Part shown: one piece after another, positions 16,196 through 24,830 of the stretch | Layout of the letters: each line of letters begins with the position of its first letter | How positions within the stretch are numbered: the first letter of the stretch is position 1 | Source: Zhenpiania hominis | GTDB taxonomy: Bacteria; Bacillota; Clostridia; Peptostreptococcales; Anaerovoracaceae | DNA: 64,000 bases | Assembly (NCBI RefSeq): GCF_014333425.1 | Contig: NZ_JACRYT010000003.1 | Coordinates: 62,001-126,000, forward strand | Direction of reading: 5' to 3' | Position numbers and translations under genes: made by a program | Notes under the pieces: model-generated | What the model was told of the DNA's origin: nothing | Database searches by the model: none | What the model saw: only the letters and a program-made list of their open reading frames with translations

Positions 16196-16903
16196 CTACA
16201 GATCGACAGCCATTTCTAATGCCAGCTCCATCATATCTGTAAAAGACTGCTGGCGCTCTTCCGAAGTGGAGCGTTCACCGGTTACAAAGTGATCGCTGAT
16301 GGTCATCATAGCAAGCGCGTTGACCCGGTTATAAGCCGCGTTCATATAAAGGGCGGCAGCTTCCATTTCTACAGCTAAAATTCCCATGTCCGCCCATTTT
16401 TTCCACCAGTCTCCAAACTCATAAAAAACGTCGCAGGAAACGATGTTTCCCGCTTTAAACGGAATGTTCAGCTTTTCGGAAGCGTCCCGTACTTTAGACA
16501 GCAGCTTGTAGCTGGCACAAGGGGCGTAAGTCCCGGGAACATTAAACGCGTGAATGTAATTGGAATCCGTCGAAGCGGCCACTCCCACTACAAGGTCCTT
16601 AATTTTAATGTCCTCGTGAAAAGACCCTGCCGTGCCGATCCGAATCAGATTTTGAACCTTATACTCAGTAATCAGTTCCCAGGAATAAATACCCATGGAA
16701 GGCATTCCCATTCCTGTTCCCTGAACGGAAACCGGGACTCCTTTGTAAGTTCCTGTATATCCAAGCATTCCTCGAATTTCATTATAAAGTTTTGGACTTT
16801 CCAGATAGTTTTCCGCGATGAATTTTGCGCGGAGCGGATCGCCGGGAAGCAGGATCGTTTCCGCAATATCACCGAGTTTTGCCGCGTTGATATGTGTACT
16901 CAT
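16196..16903 (-). CDS. deoD: Purine-nucleoside phosphorylase, DeoD type
   Basis: A 235-residue enzyme that cleaves purine (deoxy)nucleosides with phosphate. Hallmarks are STHINAAKGD-like start (here AKLGDIAETILLPGDPLRAK), GTGMGMPSMGIY near 64, RIGTAGS near 87, VEMEAAALY near 178 and the catalytic TISDH with Asp near 204. ATG 16903 has GAAAGGAT upstream. It faces polA across a 180-bp divergent region. Length is that of hexameric DeoD enzymes. Confidence 0.95.
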   Translation of the reverse strand: MSTHINAAKLGDIAETILLPGDPLRAKFIAENYLESPKLYNEIRGMLGYTGTYKGVPVSVQGTGMGMPSMGIYSWELITEYKVQNLIRIGTAGSFHEDIKIKDLVVGVAASTDSNYIHAFNVPGTYAPCASYKLLSKVRDASEKLNIPFKAGNIVSCDVFYEFGDWWKKWADMGILAVEMEAAALYMNAAYNRVNALAMMTISDHFVTGERSTSEERQQSFTDMMELALEMAVDL

Positions 16904-17083
16904 TTGTAATATCCTTTCTTTGCTGAATTTTATTTTCTTTATTATATCATTGGGTGGACTGTTATCAAAGAGGGGAATTTTGTGGAGTCGGAACCAGAAA
17001 AAGATTCTGTACACAGTCTCTTTTTCTGATATAATAAATTATTAGCGAAAAAGGGAATAAAGATAAATTAAAAGGAGCGGAAT

Positions 17084-19747
17084 ATGGAAAAGACCATTGT
17101 TATTATCGATGGAAACAGCTTGATCAACAGAGCGTATTATGCGATGCGGCAGCCGATGATCACAAAGGACGGTATCTATACGCAGGGGATTTTCGGATTT
17201 CTTAATATGCTTACGAAAATAGAAAAAGATTATGAACCGGGGTATCTTACGGTAGCCTTTGATTTGAAGGCGCCAACGTTCCGTCATCAAGAATATAAAG
17301 ATTACAAAGCCGGCAGGAAAAAAATGCCGCCGGAGCTTGCTATGCAAATGCCGCTCCTGAAAGATATTCTGCAGGCTATGAATATCAAGATCCTGGAGAT
17401 GGAAGGATTTGAAGCGGATGATATCATTGGGACTGTAGCCAGGGAGGCGGAAGAACAGGGGCTGGAACCACTGATTATCACCGGAGATAAAGATGAGCTG
17501 CAGCTTGCTACCGATAAAACAAAGGTGATTATCACCAAAAAGGGGATCAGCCAGTTTGAGACCTACGACAAGCAGGCGATGATTGACAAATATGGGTTTA
17601 CGCCGCAGCAGTTTATTGATTTCAAGGGACTGATGGGAGACGCGTCGGATAATATTCCGGGAATTCCGGGAGTAGGAGAAAAGACTGCCCAAAAGTTGAT
17701 TCTCGAATATGGCAGCGTGAATAACCTTCTGGCTAACACAGAGAAGATTTCCAGCCAAAAAATGAGAGAAAAAATTGAGGATAACGCGCAGCTTGCGGTA
17801 ATGAGCCGGCGCCTTGCTACCATTAATACCCATGTGCCGCTGGAAATTAATTTTGACGAATTCCGCATGGAAGAGCCGGATTACGATCGTTTGATAGAGC
17901 TTTATACGAAGCTTGAGTTTAACAGCTTTCTGAAAAAAATGGACAAGTCGGCGGTACAGAAAGCGGCAACTGTGCCGGAAATCAACACAGAAGGAATTGA
18001 GCTTCAGATCCTTCGTACGCCGGAAGAATTGAATGAATTGGAATTTACAACGCCGATCTTTTTAAAGGTTTTGGGGGACCGCAGTCATATTGAAAAACCG
18101 GAAGTTTATGGAATCTGTATTTTGTCGACGAAAAAGAAGCTCTACTATATTAACTGTGAAGAGCCTAAAATGCTGGAAGAGACTGTGTCCTGCCTGAACA
18201 GGGAGCAGCCCGGCTTTGCGGGTCACGATTTGAAAGATGATTATTATATGCTGATGCGTCATGGCCTTACCGAGTGTAACACTTTCTTCGATACAGCTGT
18301 AGGACAATATGTGTTGGAATCCGGACGAAGCAATTATAACCTGAAAACCTTGGCGTATGAGTATTTTCATGAGAGTCTTGAAGACGAAAAAGATTTTTTC
18401 AGCGGGGAAAGCCAGGTGGATTTGTTCCAGGATCTGACAGCGGAGTATGCCAGGTACGGTCTTCGCTGGTGTGCGGTTGTTATGAACCTGGTGCCTATTC
18501 TGGAAGAAAAAATCAAGGAAGAAAATTTGGAACAGGTCCTCTATGAAGTAGAACTTCCGCTGATCGAGGTAATGGCCGCCATGGAACGGGATGGAGTGAA
18601 GGCAGATAAAAAGGAACTGACGGATCTGGGAGAAATTATTACAAAGCAGGTAGAAGTTGTGACACAAAAGATCTATGATCTTGCGGGCGAGGAATTCAAC
18701 ATCAACTCTCCGGCGCAGCTGGGTCCGATCCTCTTTGAAAAGCTGGGGCTGACGGCGGGAAAAAAGACGAAGCGTGGATATTCCACCAGCGCGGAAACTT
18801 TGGAACGGATTATAGACGAGCATGAGATTGTGCCGTGTATCCTTGAATACCGGACGCTGACGAAGCTCAACAGCACATATATCGAAGGGTTATTGCCTCT
18901 GATTGACAGAGAAGATCGGATTCACGCTCATTTTAATCAGACGGTAACGGCTACGGGGCGGATCAGTTGTACGGAGCCTAATTTGCAGAATATCCCAATT
19001 CGACAGGCATTTGGGAGGCAGCTCCGCCGGGCTTTTGTTCCGACAGACGCGCAGCATATTCTCATCGGCGCGGACTACTCTCAGATTGAACTTCGTGTTT
19101 TGGCCCATATGGCAGACGACCCGGTTTTGATAGAGGCTTTTAACAATGGAGAGGACATTCATCGGACCACGGCGGCGAATGTGCTTGGCGTGCCCCAGGA
19201 GAAAATTACACTGGAAGAACGCAGCAGAGCAAAAGCAGTCAATTTTGGCGTAATTTATGGAATGAGCGCCTTCGGTCTTTCTTCAGAACTCCATATTACA
19301 AGGAAAGACGCGGACGCGTATATTAAAGCCTATTTTGAAAAGCATACCGCGGTAAAAAGGTTCATGGATGAACAGGTGCGGCTTTGCAAGGAGCAGGGCT
19401 ATGTTTCCACGATTATGGGACGAAAGCGGTATATCAATGAAATTTCCGCTTCGAATTATATGGTGCGCCAAGTGGGGGAACGACTGGCTATGAACAGTCC
19501 GATTCAGGGAAGCGCGGCGGATATTATTAAACTGGCGATGATCCGCGTTTATCGGCAGTTGAAGGAGCAGGGACTGAAATCCAGACTGATCCTTCAGGTA
19601 CATGATGAATTGATTATTGACACCTGCAGAGATGAGCAGGAGACGGTGCAGAAGCTGTTGGTAGAGAATATGGAAAAGGCAATTGAGCTGAAAGCCCGTC
19701 TGACAGTGGACTTAAACCAGGGCGACAGTTGGTATGATTTAAAGTAG
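17084..19747 (+). CDS. polA: DNA polymerase I
   Basis: An 887-residue polymerase for Okazaki-fragment processing and repair. Residues 1-290 are the 5'-3' exonuclease (VIIDGNSLINRAYYA; GFEADDIIGT; GVGEKTAQKL). Residues about 300-480 are a 3'-5' exonuclease fold without recognisable DEDD catalytic residues, so proofreading is probably lost, as in many Firmicutes. Residues about 500-887 are the polymerase: motif A DYSQIELRVLAHM, motif B RAKAVNFGVIYG, motif C QVHDELI. AAAGGAG precedes the ATG. A TATAAT at 17030-17035 is a possible -10, but I see no good -35. coaE follows 14 bp downstream. Confidence 0.97.
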   Translation: MEKTIVIIDGNSLINRAYYAMRQPMITKDGIYTQGIFGFLNMLTKIEKDYEPGYLTVAFDLKAPTFRHQEYKDYKAGRKKMPPELAMQMPLLKDILQAMNIKILEMEGFEADDIIGTVAREAEEQGLEPLIITGDKDELQLATDKTKVIITKKGISQFETYDKQAMIDKYGFTPQQFIDFKGLMGDASDNIPGIPGVGEKTAQKLILEYGSVNNLLANTEKISSQKMREKIEDNAQLAVMSRRLATINTHVPLEINFDEFRMEEPDYDRLIELYTKLEFNSFLKKMDKSAVQKAATVPEINTEGIELQILRTPEELNELEFTTPIFLKVLGDRSHIEKPEVYGICILSTKKKLYYINCEEPKMLEETVSCLNREQPGFAGHDLKDDYYMLMRHGLTECNTFFDTAVGQYVLESGRSNYNLKTLAYEYFHESLEDEKDFFSGESQVDLFQDLTAEYARYGLRWCAVVMNLVPILEEKIKEENLEQVLYEVELPLIEVMAAMERDGVKADKKELTDLGEIITKQVEVVTQKIYDLAGEEFNINSPAQLGPILFEKLGLTAGKKTKRGYSTSAETLERIIDEHEIVPCILEYRTLTKLNSTYIEGLLPLIDREDRIHAHFNQTVTATGRISCTEPNLQNIPIRQAFGRQLRRAFVPTDAQHILIGADYSQIELRVLAHMADDPVLIEAFNNGEDIHRTTAANVLGVPQEKITLEERSRAKAVNFGVIYGMSAFGLSSELHITRKDADAYIKAYFEKHTAVKRFMDEQVRLCKEQGYVSTIMGRKRYINEISASNYMVRQVGERLAMNSPIQGSAADIIKLAMIRVYRQLKEQGLKSRLILQVHDELIIDTCRDEQETVQKLLVENMEKAIELKARLTVDLNQGDSWYDLK

Positions 19748-19761
19748 ATCAGGAGAGTATA

Positions 19762-20358
19762 ATGATGAGAGTTATTGGGCTGACAGGCGGAATCGGGACA
19801 GGAAAATCCACAGCTTCCGAATATCTTCGGAAGCAGGGGTTCTCAATTATTGACGCGGATCGGATTTCTCGTGAAATTGTAGAGCCGGGAACGCTTCTTC
19901 TAAAAGAACTTGAAAAGAATTTTGGCAGCGGAATCATAAAGGATGATGGGACGTTGGATCGAAAAGCTCTTGCCGCAATCGTTTTTTCAGACAAGGAAAA
20001 AAAGAGCCGATTGGACGGTCTTATGCACGGGCATATCCTTGATGAGATTGAAAGAAAAATCAGTGAATCTCAGAGCGGGGAAGGCAGGGGAATCATCGTG
20101 GATGCTCCTCTGCTCTTTGAAACCGGACTGGAAAAAAAATGCGACCAGGTCTGGCTGATTACAGCAGATGAAAAGCTTCGTATTCTCAGGGTATGTGAAA
20201 GGGACGGAATGGATCCGGAAGAGGTGAGAGCTAGGATCCAAAATCAGATGGCGGATGAAGAAAAAAAAGAAAGAGCCCATCGGATTGTGGATAATTCCGG
20301 AAGCAAAGAAGCGTTGCTTGCGCAGCTTGCGGAGCTGATAGAAGCGGAGAATCTTTAA
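19762..20358 (+). CDS. coaE: Dephospho-CoA kinase
   Basis: A 198-residue P-loop kinase catalysing the last step of coenzyme A synthesis, phosphorylating the ribose 3'-hydroxyl of dephospho-CoA. Walker A is GLTGGIGTGKST near residue 7; DADRISREIV near 30 and DAPLLFETGL near 115 are family motifs. AGGAG lies 6 nt before ATG 19762; a second ATG follows directly at 19765. The polA-coaE pair is common in Firmicutes and they are probably one operon. Confidence 0.95.
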   Translation: MMRVIGLTGGIGTGKSTASEYLRKQGFSIIDADRISREIVEPGTLLLKELEKNFGSGIIKDDGTLDRKALAAIVFSDKEKKSRLDGLMHGHILDEIERKISESQSGEGRGIIVDAPLLFETGLEKKCDQVWLITADEKLRILRVCERDGMDPEEVRARIQNQMADEEKKERAHRIVDNSGSKEALLAQLAELIEAENL

Positions 20359-20396
20359 TTGCGAATACATAAATTCAAATTTTTAATAAGTTTCGA

Positions 20397-20425
20397 TTGA
20401 CAAAACAGGAAATTGCGATTAAAAT
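20397..20425 (+). promoter_or_regulatory. Sigma-A promoter of tRNA-Leu(GAG)
   Basis: TTGACA at 20397-20402 and TAAAAT at 20420-20425 with a 17-nt spacer, 36 nt before the tRNA. Confidence 0.75.
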
Positions 20426-20460
20426 AGTAAAAGTCAGCTGAAGAAAAGTGGCAGAAATAA

Positions 20461-20543
20461 GCGGCTGTGGCGGAATCGGCAGACGCGCACGGTTGAGGGC
20501 CGTGTGGGCAACCGTATGGGTTCAAGTCCCATCAGCCGCACCA
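20461..20543 (+). tRNA. tRNA-Leu (anticodon GAG)
   Basis: The sequence folds as a class II tRNA: acceptor arms GCGGCTG/CAGCCGC, an anticodon stem CACGG/CCGTG with loop TTGAGGG (anticodon GAG), a long variable arm, a T loop containing TTCAAGT, and an encoded CCA end at 20541-20543. It reads leucine CUC and CUU codons. Confidence 0.95.
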
Positions 20544-20551
20544 AAGAAATA

Positions 20552-20601
20552 AAAGGTGAGATTGTTTTTGATAAGAAACGATCTTATCTTTTTTATTTTT
20601 T
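20552..20601 (+). terminator. Intrinsic terminator after tRNA-Leu(GAG)
   Basis: A 16-bp stem (20552-20567 with 20576-20591) that contains G-T wobble pairs, with an 8-nt loop, followed by a T-rich tract. It starts 8 nt after the tRNA. Confidence 0.8.
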
Positions 20602-20697
20602 GTAAAAAAAGAAACCGAACGGATCTGGTCTGGCGCAATTTTTGCCTTATGGTTGACTGAAAAAGGAGTCAAATCGGTTACTTTTTGTACGCAGATA

Positions 20698-20727
20698 TTG
20701 TAATTTTATTACATAATGTTGTATAAT
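20698..20727 (+). promoter_or_regulatory. Possible promoter of the EAL protein gene
   Basis: TTGTAA at 20698-20703 and TATAAT at 20722-20727 with an 18-nt spacer, 63 nt before ATG 20790. The -10 is perfect and the -35 moderate. Confidence 0.45.
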
Positions 20728-20789
20728 AGATCGAAATATATAATATATACAAAAAAATGTAAACCTATGGATACGTAGAGGATGAAGAA

Positions 20790-23700
20790 ATGAAAGACGA
20801 ACTGTCGGGGCTCTTGAGCAGTAAAGAAATTAAGTCCCGTATTAAAGCGTTTTTAGAAACAAAGGCTAACGATGAGGTCTGCGCGCTTTTTATGATCGAT
20901 GTTGATAATTTCAGAGAAATACACGATACCCTTGGCGAAAAAACTGGAGAAGAGGTGATCCGCCGTGTAGGACAATCGATTCCTTCTTTTTTTCGCACAA
21001 CGGACTTGGTTGGCAGAATCGGCGTAGATGAGTTTCTCGTATTTCTTTCTGGAGAAATTACAGAGGACATTGTCTGCGAAAAGGCCAGCATCCTTTGCAG
21101 TGAGCTGCAGTTTATAGAAAAAACAAAAGAGAATCAAACAATTCAAGTGACGATAGGCGTTGGGGCCTGCGTGTCCTCAAGGCGTAAGCCGGAGTTTAGA
21201 AAACTGTACAGCCGGGCGGAAGCCGCGCTGCTCGAAGCCAAAAAAAGAGGGGAACGGAACTTTTACATTCTTTCTGACGATTCCTCTCTGAACAAACAAC
21301 TGGAAAGCGAGCTGCAGGTGCCGCCTAGCATTATCTCTCTTCGCACCCTGCTTGCCTATATGGAAGGCGGAGCCGCGCTGCTGGAGCTCGGCAGCCGGAT
21401 ACGAATTCTATACGCAAATCCTGGATTTTTTCGAATGTTCGGAATGGATAAAAGTCAGATGAAGCTTCCGTGCGATCTGAACAAAATCGGAATTTTCCCT
21501 GATCAAGAGGCGGAATATGAACGGAAACTTCGAAGCAAAGTTCAAAAATCCGGAGTAATTGAACATATGCACTGTGTTTCAACAGAAACAGGTTCTATCT
21601 GGCGCCGTGTCCGGGCCGTCAGGATCGCCTATCCTCTCAGTGACGCTCCGGTAGTACTGGAAATGTCTACCGATATTTCCGAGTTTGTGGAATCGGAAAA
21701 ACAGCTAAGAGAGAGTAATGAACGTCTTCGGATTGCGTTTGGACAAACTCCCCATCTTTTATGGGAGCTCGATCTTATGTCAAAAACCTTCACCCTTTTT
21801 TCCATGGACGCGTACTCATCGGAAACAAGGTTGGTTCTGGAGAACTTCCCGGACGCCTTTTTTGAAAAGGGGCTTGTTCATCCCAGTTCGTTAAAAAAAT
21901 TCCGCGGTTTCGCGGCAGAATTGCTGGATGGAAAGGCAGAGGGGTACGGAAATTTTATTATGCGAAATATGGGAAACGATCAGTATGGATGGATTTCCCT
22001 TTCCTACCGCATGATCTATGACACAGAGGGCGTTGCGGTGAAAGCGATCGGTATTCGGGAAAAGATGCCGGATACTTCCGGAATGCATTTTATCCCCTTT
22101 CCAAGGCGTCCCCTTCCGGAGGCGATCCGCCATGATCTCATTGTAAAACTTCGGGTAAACCTTACGACAGATGAGATAGAAGACCTCTGGGTAGGAGGAA
22201 TGGATCGTACGAATCAAGGACAGAACTCATATATGGAACTTATCCGAAGCTGGAGTTCTTCTATTTTCCTGAGAGCAGAAGGCAGCGCTTTTCAGCGGGA
22301 GTTTGAGCGTGAAAATCTGCTGACTGCCTTTGAACAGGGAAAGCGCTGGTTTTCAAAAGAATGCAGGTGGGTTGATCCGGGAGGAAATATCCGCTGGATG
22401 ATGTATACCGTGAATCTGGCTTGTAATCCAGATAGCCGGGACATTGGCATGTTTTGTTGCTTTGTAGATACGCAGAAGCGGCACGAATGGGAAAGAAAGC
22501 TGGAAACAGGCGTTGTGAGGGAGCCCGTCAGCGGATTTTATGATGCGCAGACAATGAAAGAACTTGCGGAATGCCTTATCCGTGAGAAAAACGGTGAGAG
22601 TTGCACTTTGGTGCTGATCCGTATGCAGGGAGCGGATAGTCTGTCTGCGGAAACGGATCAGGCAATTGGGCAGATCCGTCGTTCCTTTTCCGTCGCGTTA
22701 TCCTTTGCTCTTGGAACACAGTGTATCGTGGGGGAATACAGGGAGGACGTTGCGGCGGTATTTTTCCCGGACTCTGCTTCTCGCTTTGAAGTGAAAAAAA
22801 GAGTTGAAGACGCTTTTTCCTATATCCGAATGGTTATGACTGAGATTCCAAAGCTGGACGCTGTCCGTTTTATAGCTGGAGCTGTTACGGAAAAGTTGGA
22901 AGACGCAAACTATGAGCGGATGATTCTACGGGCAAGCTATCTCTGTGAACTTTGGAAAACAGCCGCGATGGATACAGTTGCGTTCCCGGATGTTGAGGAC
23001 GAATGGATTTATATGGGTTTGAGAAAAGAGTCTGAAGACAGCGCTTTCGTTCTTCCTGGAGAAACAGAGAGACCATTATCGGCAGAAGAACAGAAAGCTG
23101 CCTTTTATTGTGTTGCGGAGATGTTGCTTTCTTCCGATTCTGCGAAAGCCTCCATCGAAAGCGCGCTCCGTGGAATCGGGATGTATTATAAGGCAGAGAG
23201 AGTTTACATTTTGAAGCGATCGAAAGACCAAGATGTGGTTTCTATGTCCTTTGAATGGCTGGGACAGGGAAAGCACAGTATTCAATCTGTAATGACGGAT
23301 GTCCAGATGAGGCGGATACCCCTGCTGCAGCGTTGTGTGAAAGAACGCGCTCCTGTTTTTATCCGAAGACAAAAAGAGGACATACCAGAGAAAGCAGAGT
23401 TTTGGAATTTTACGATTTTTCCGGTAAATCTGGGGGATGAGGACGAGCAGTTCATCTGTATTGAAAACGGGAGGGAACACTCGAAAGAAACTGTTTTGCT
23501 GGAAAAATTAACGCCGTACATCATCCAGGAGGAAAAACGCCTGTGGTCCGATCTGCACCAAATCGAAGAAAAGAAAAGCGCGGATGGAAAACTTCTTTTG
23601 GAAAAGATGCCGAATCTGCGCATTTATATGGAAACGATTCATTCTATGAATTCCGAAACTTACAGCTCAATGGGAGCCGTATCTTTGGATGTTCCTAACT

Positions 23701-24827
23701 TTTCGGCAATTAGCGCGGATAAAGGGTATTCTTATGGCAGTAAGCTGCTTTCTGAAATTGCGGAAGCGTTGGACTCGGTATTCGGAACAGCGTATCAGTT
23801 CCGGACCTGGGACGCGGAATTTGTAGTTCTTTACCCGGATTCGATTTTGGAAGCGTTTATCGGACGCTGCGGTAGGCTTCGAGCGATACTGGAGCGGCGC
23901 TGCCCTGGTGTATTCAGGCTTGGATATACTTGGTCGGAGGGGATCTTTTTCGGAGAAAATCTGGTACGCGAAGCACAGTCTATCATGCGAAGTGAAACCA
24001 TTAAAACAGGAACAAATGAACGGAATGTCTTTTTAAATAACCTTGGGACGGTTCCCAAAACGTCTATCGAAAAAAGGAGCTTTATTGCTTATTTTCAGCC
24101 CAAAATCGATATGCGGGACGGCAGTCTTGCCGGGGCGGAGGCGCTTGTACGTGAAATTGAAGAGGACGGAACCTTGATTCCGCCGGCTACGTTTATTGAA
24201 GCTTTGGAAAATAACGGCAGGATCCGGGAATTGGATCTCTATATGCTGGAGCAGGTTTTATGGCAACTAAGTGAATGGAAGTCTCAGGGAATGCCTCCGA
24301 TTCGAGTGTCTGTAAATATTTCACGGCATACTCTGCTGGATCCGAACGCGTTGGCTTCGATTTTGGCGATACAGAGCCATTATCCGGATATCCCTACAGA
24401 TCGAATTTCCCTGGAAATCACGGAAACAGCAGGGGATATTGAGAAAACTACGCTATCTTCAATTATTGATCGATTCCGCGAGTTTGGAATACGTTTTGAA
24501 CTGGATGATTTTGGATCCCATTATTCCAATATATCGATTTTCAGTAATATAAACTTTGACACGATTAAACTGGATAAAAGTCTGATCAGCGAACTGCCGG
24601 ACAATGAAATCAGCCAGATTCTTGTAAAGGATATTGTGAATATATGCAGGGATTTTGGAATGTCCTGTGTCGCGGAAGGAGTTGAAAATAGCTGGCAGAA
24701 GGAGGCATTACTGAAAGCGGGGTGTATTTACGGACAGGGATATTACTACTCAAGACCGTTGTCTCCCGCTAAATTTGAAGAACAATATTTAAGAGAACCA
24801 CAAAAGAAACACGAGAAAGGAGATTAA
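20790..24827 (+). CDS. Multi-domain c-di-GMP phosphodiesterase (degenerate GGDEF x3, PAS, GAF, EAL)
   Basis: A 1345-residue cytosolic protein. Domains in order: GGDEF-like 1-165 with signature GVDEF near 78; PAS-like sensors at about 180-305, 310-425 and 440-575; a second GGDEF remnant 580-740 with no signature; a GAF-like domain 760-925; a third GGDEF remnant 930-1080 with WDAEF near 1008; and EAL 1090-1335. The EAL domain keeps its key residues: EALVR near 1117, VNISR, LEITET, DDFGS, IKLDKS, and AEGVEN. It should therefore hydrolyse c-di-GMP while the GGDEF domains are unlikely to make it, although the first (GVDEF) is borderline. The next gene starts 3 bp later, so the two are one operon. 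Confidence 0.9.
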   Translation: MKDELSGLLSSKEIKSRIKAFLETKANDEVCALFMIDVDNFREIHDTLGEKTGEEVIRRVGQSIPSFFRTTDLVGRIGVDEFLVFLSGEITEDIVCEKASILCSELQFIEKTKENQTIQVTIGVGACVSSRRKPEFRKLYSRAEAALLEAKKRGERNFYILSDDSSLNKQLESELQVPPSIISLRTLLAYMEGGAALLELGSRIRILYANPGFFRMFGMDKSQMKLPCDLNKIGIFPDQEAEYERKLRSKVQKSGVIEHMHCVSTETGSIWRRVRAVRIAYPLSDAPVVLEMSTDISEFVESEKQLRESNERLRIAFGQTPHLLWELDLMSKTFTLFSMDAYSSETRLVLENFPDAFFEKGLVHPSSLKKFRGFAAELLDGKAEGYGNFIMRNMGNDQYGWISLSYRMIYDTEGVAVKAIGIREKMPDTSGMHFIPFPRRPLPEAIRHDLIVKLRVNLTTDEIEDLWVGGMDRTNQGQNSYMELIRSWSSSIFLRAEGSAFQREFERENLLTAFEQGKRWFSKECRWVDPGGNIRWMMYTVNLACNPDSRDIGMFCCFVDTQKRHEWERKLETGVVREPVSGFYDAQTMKELAECLIREKNGESCTLVLIRMQGADSLSAETDQAIGQIRRSFSVALSFALGTQCIVGEYREDVAAVFFPDSASRFEVKKRVEDAFSYIRMVMTEIPKLDAVRFIAGAVTEKLEDANYERMILRASYLCELWKTAAMDTVAFPDVEDEWIYMGLRKESEDSAFVLPGETERPLSAEEQKAAFYCVAEMLLSSDSAKASIESALRGIGMYYKAERVYILKRSKDQDVVSMSFEWLGQGKHSIQSVMTDVQMRRIPLLQRCVKERAPVFIRRQKEDIPEKAEFWNFTIFPVNLGDEDEQFICIENGREHSKETVLLEKLTPYIIQEEKRLWSDLHQIEEKKSADGKLLLEKMPNLRIYMETIHSMNSETYSSMGAVSLDVPNFSAISADKGYSYGSKLLSEIAEALDSVFGTAYQFRTWDAEFVVLYPDSILEAFIGRCGRLRAILERRCPGVFRLGYTWSEGIFFGENLVREAQSIMRSETIKTGTNERNVFLNNLGTVPKTSIEKRSFIAYFQPKIDMRDGSLAGAEALVREIEEDGTLIPPATFIEALENNGRIRELDLYMLEQVLWQLSEWKSQGMPPIRVSVNISRHTLLDPNALASILAIQSHYPDIPTDRISLEITETAGDIEKTTLSSIIDRFREFGIRFELDDFGSHYSNISIFSNINFDTIKLDKSLISELPDNEISQILVKDIVNICRDFGMSCVAEGVENSWQKEALLKAGCIYGQGYYYSRPLSPAKFEEQYLREPQKKHEKGD

Positions 24828-24830
24828 ACG

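Noticed and set aside
20603..20789. Possible c-di-GMP riboswitch before the EAL gene
   Set aside because: I could not find the conserved GEMM core or a plausible tetraloop-receptor fold in this AT-rich stretch.
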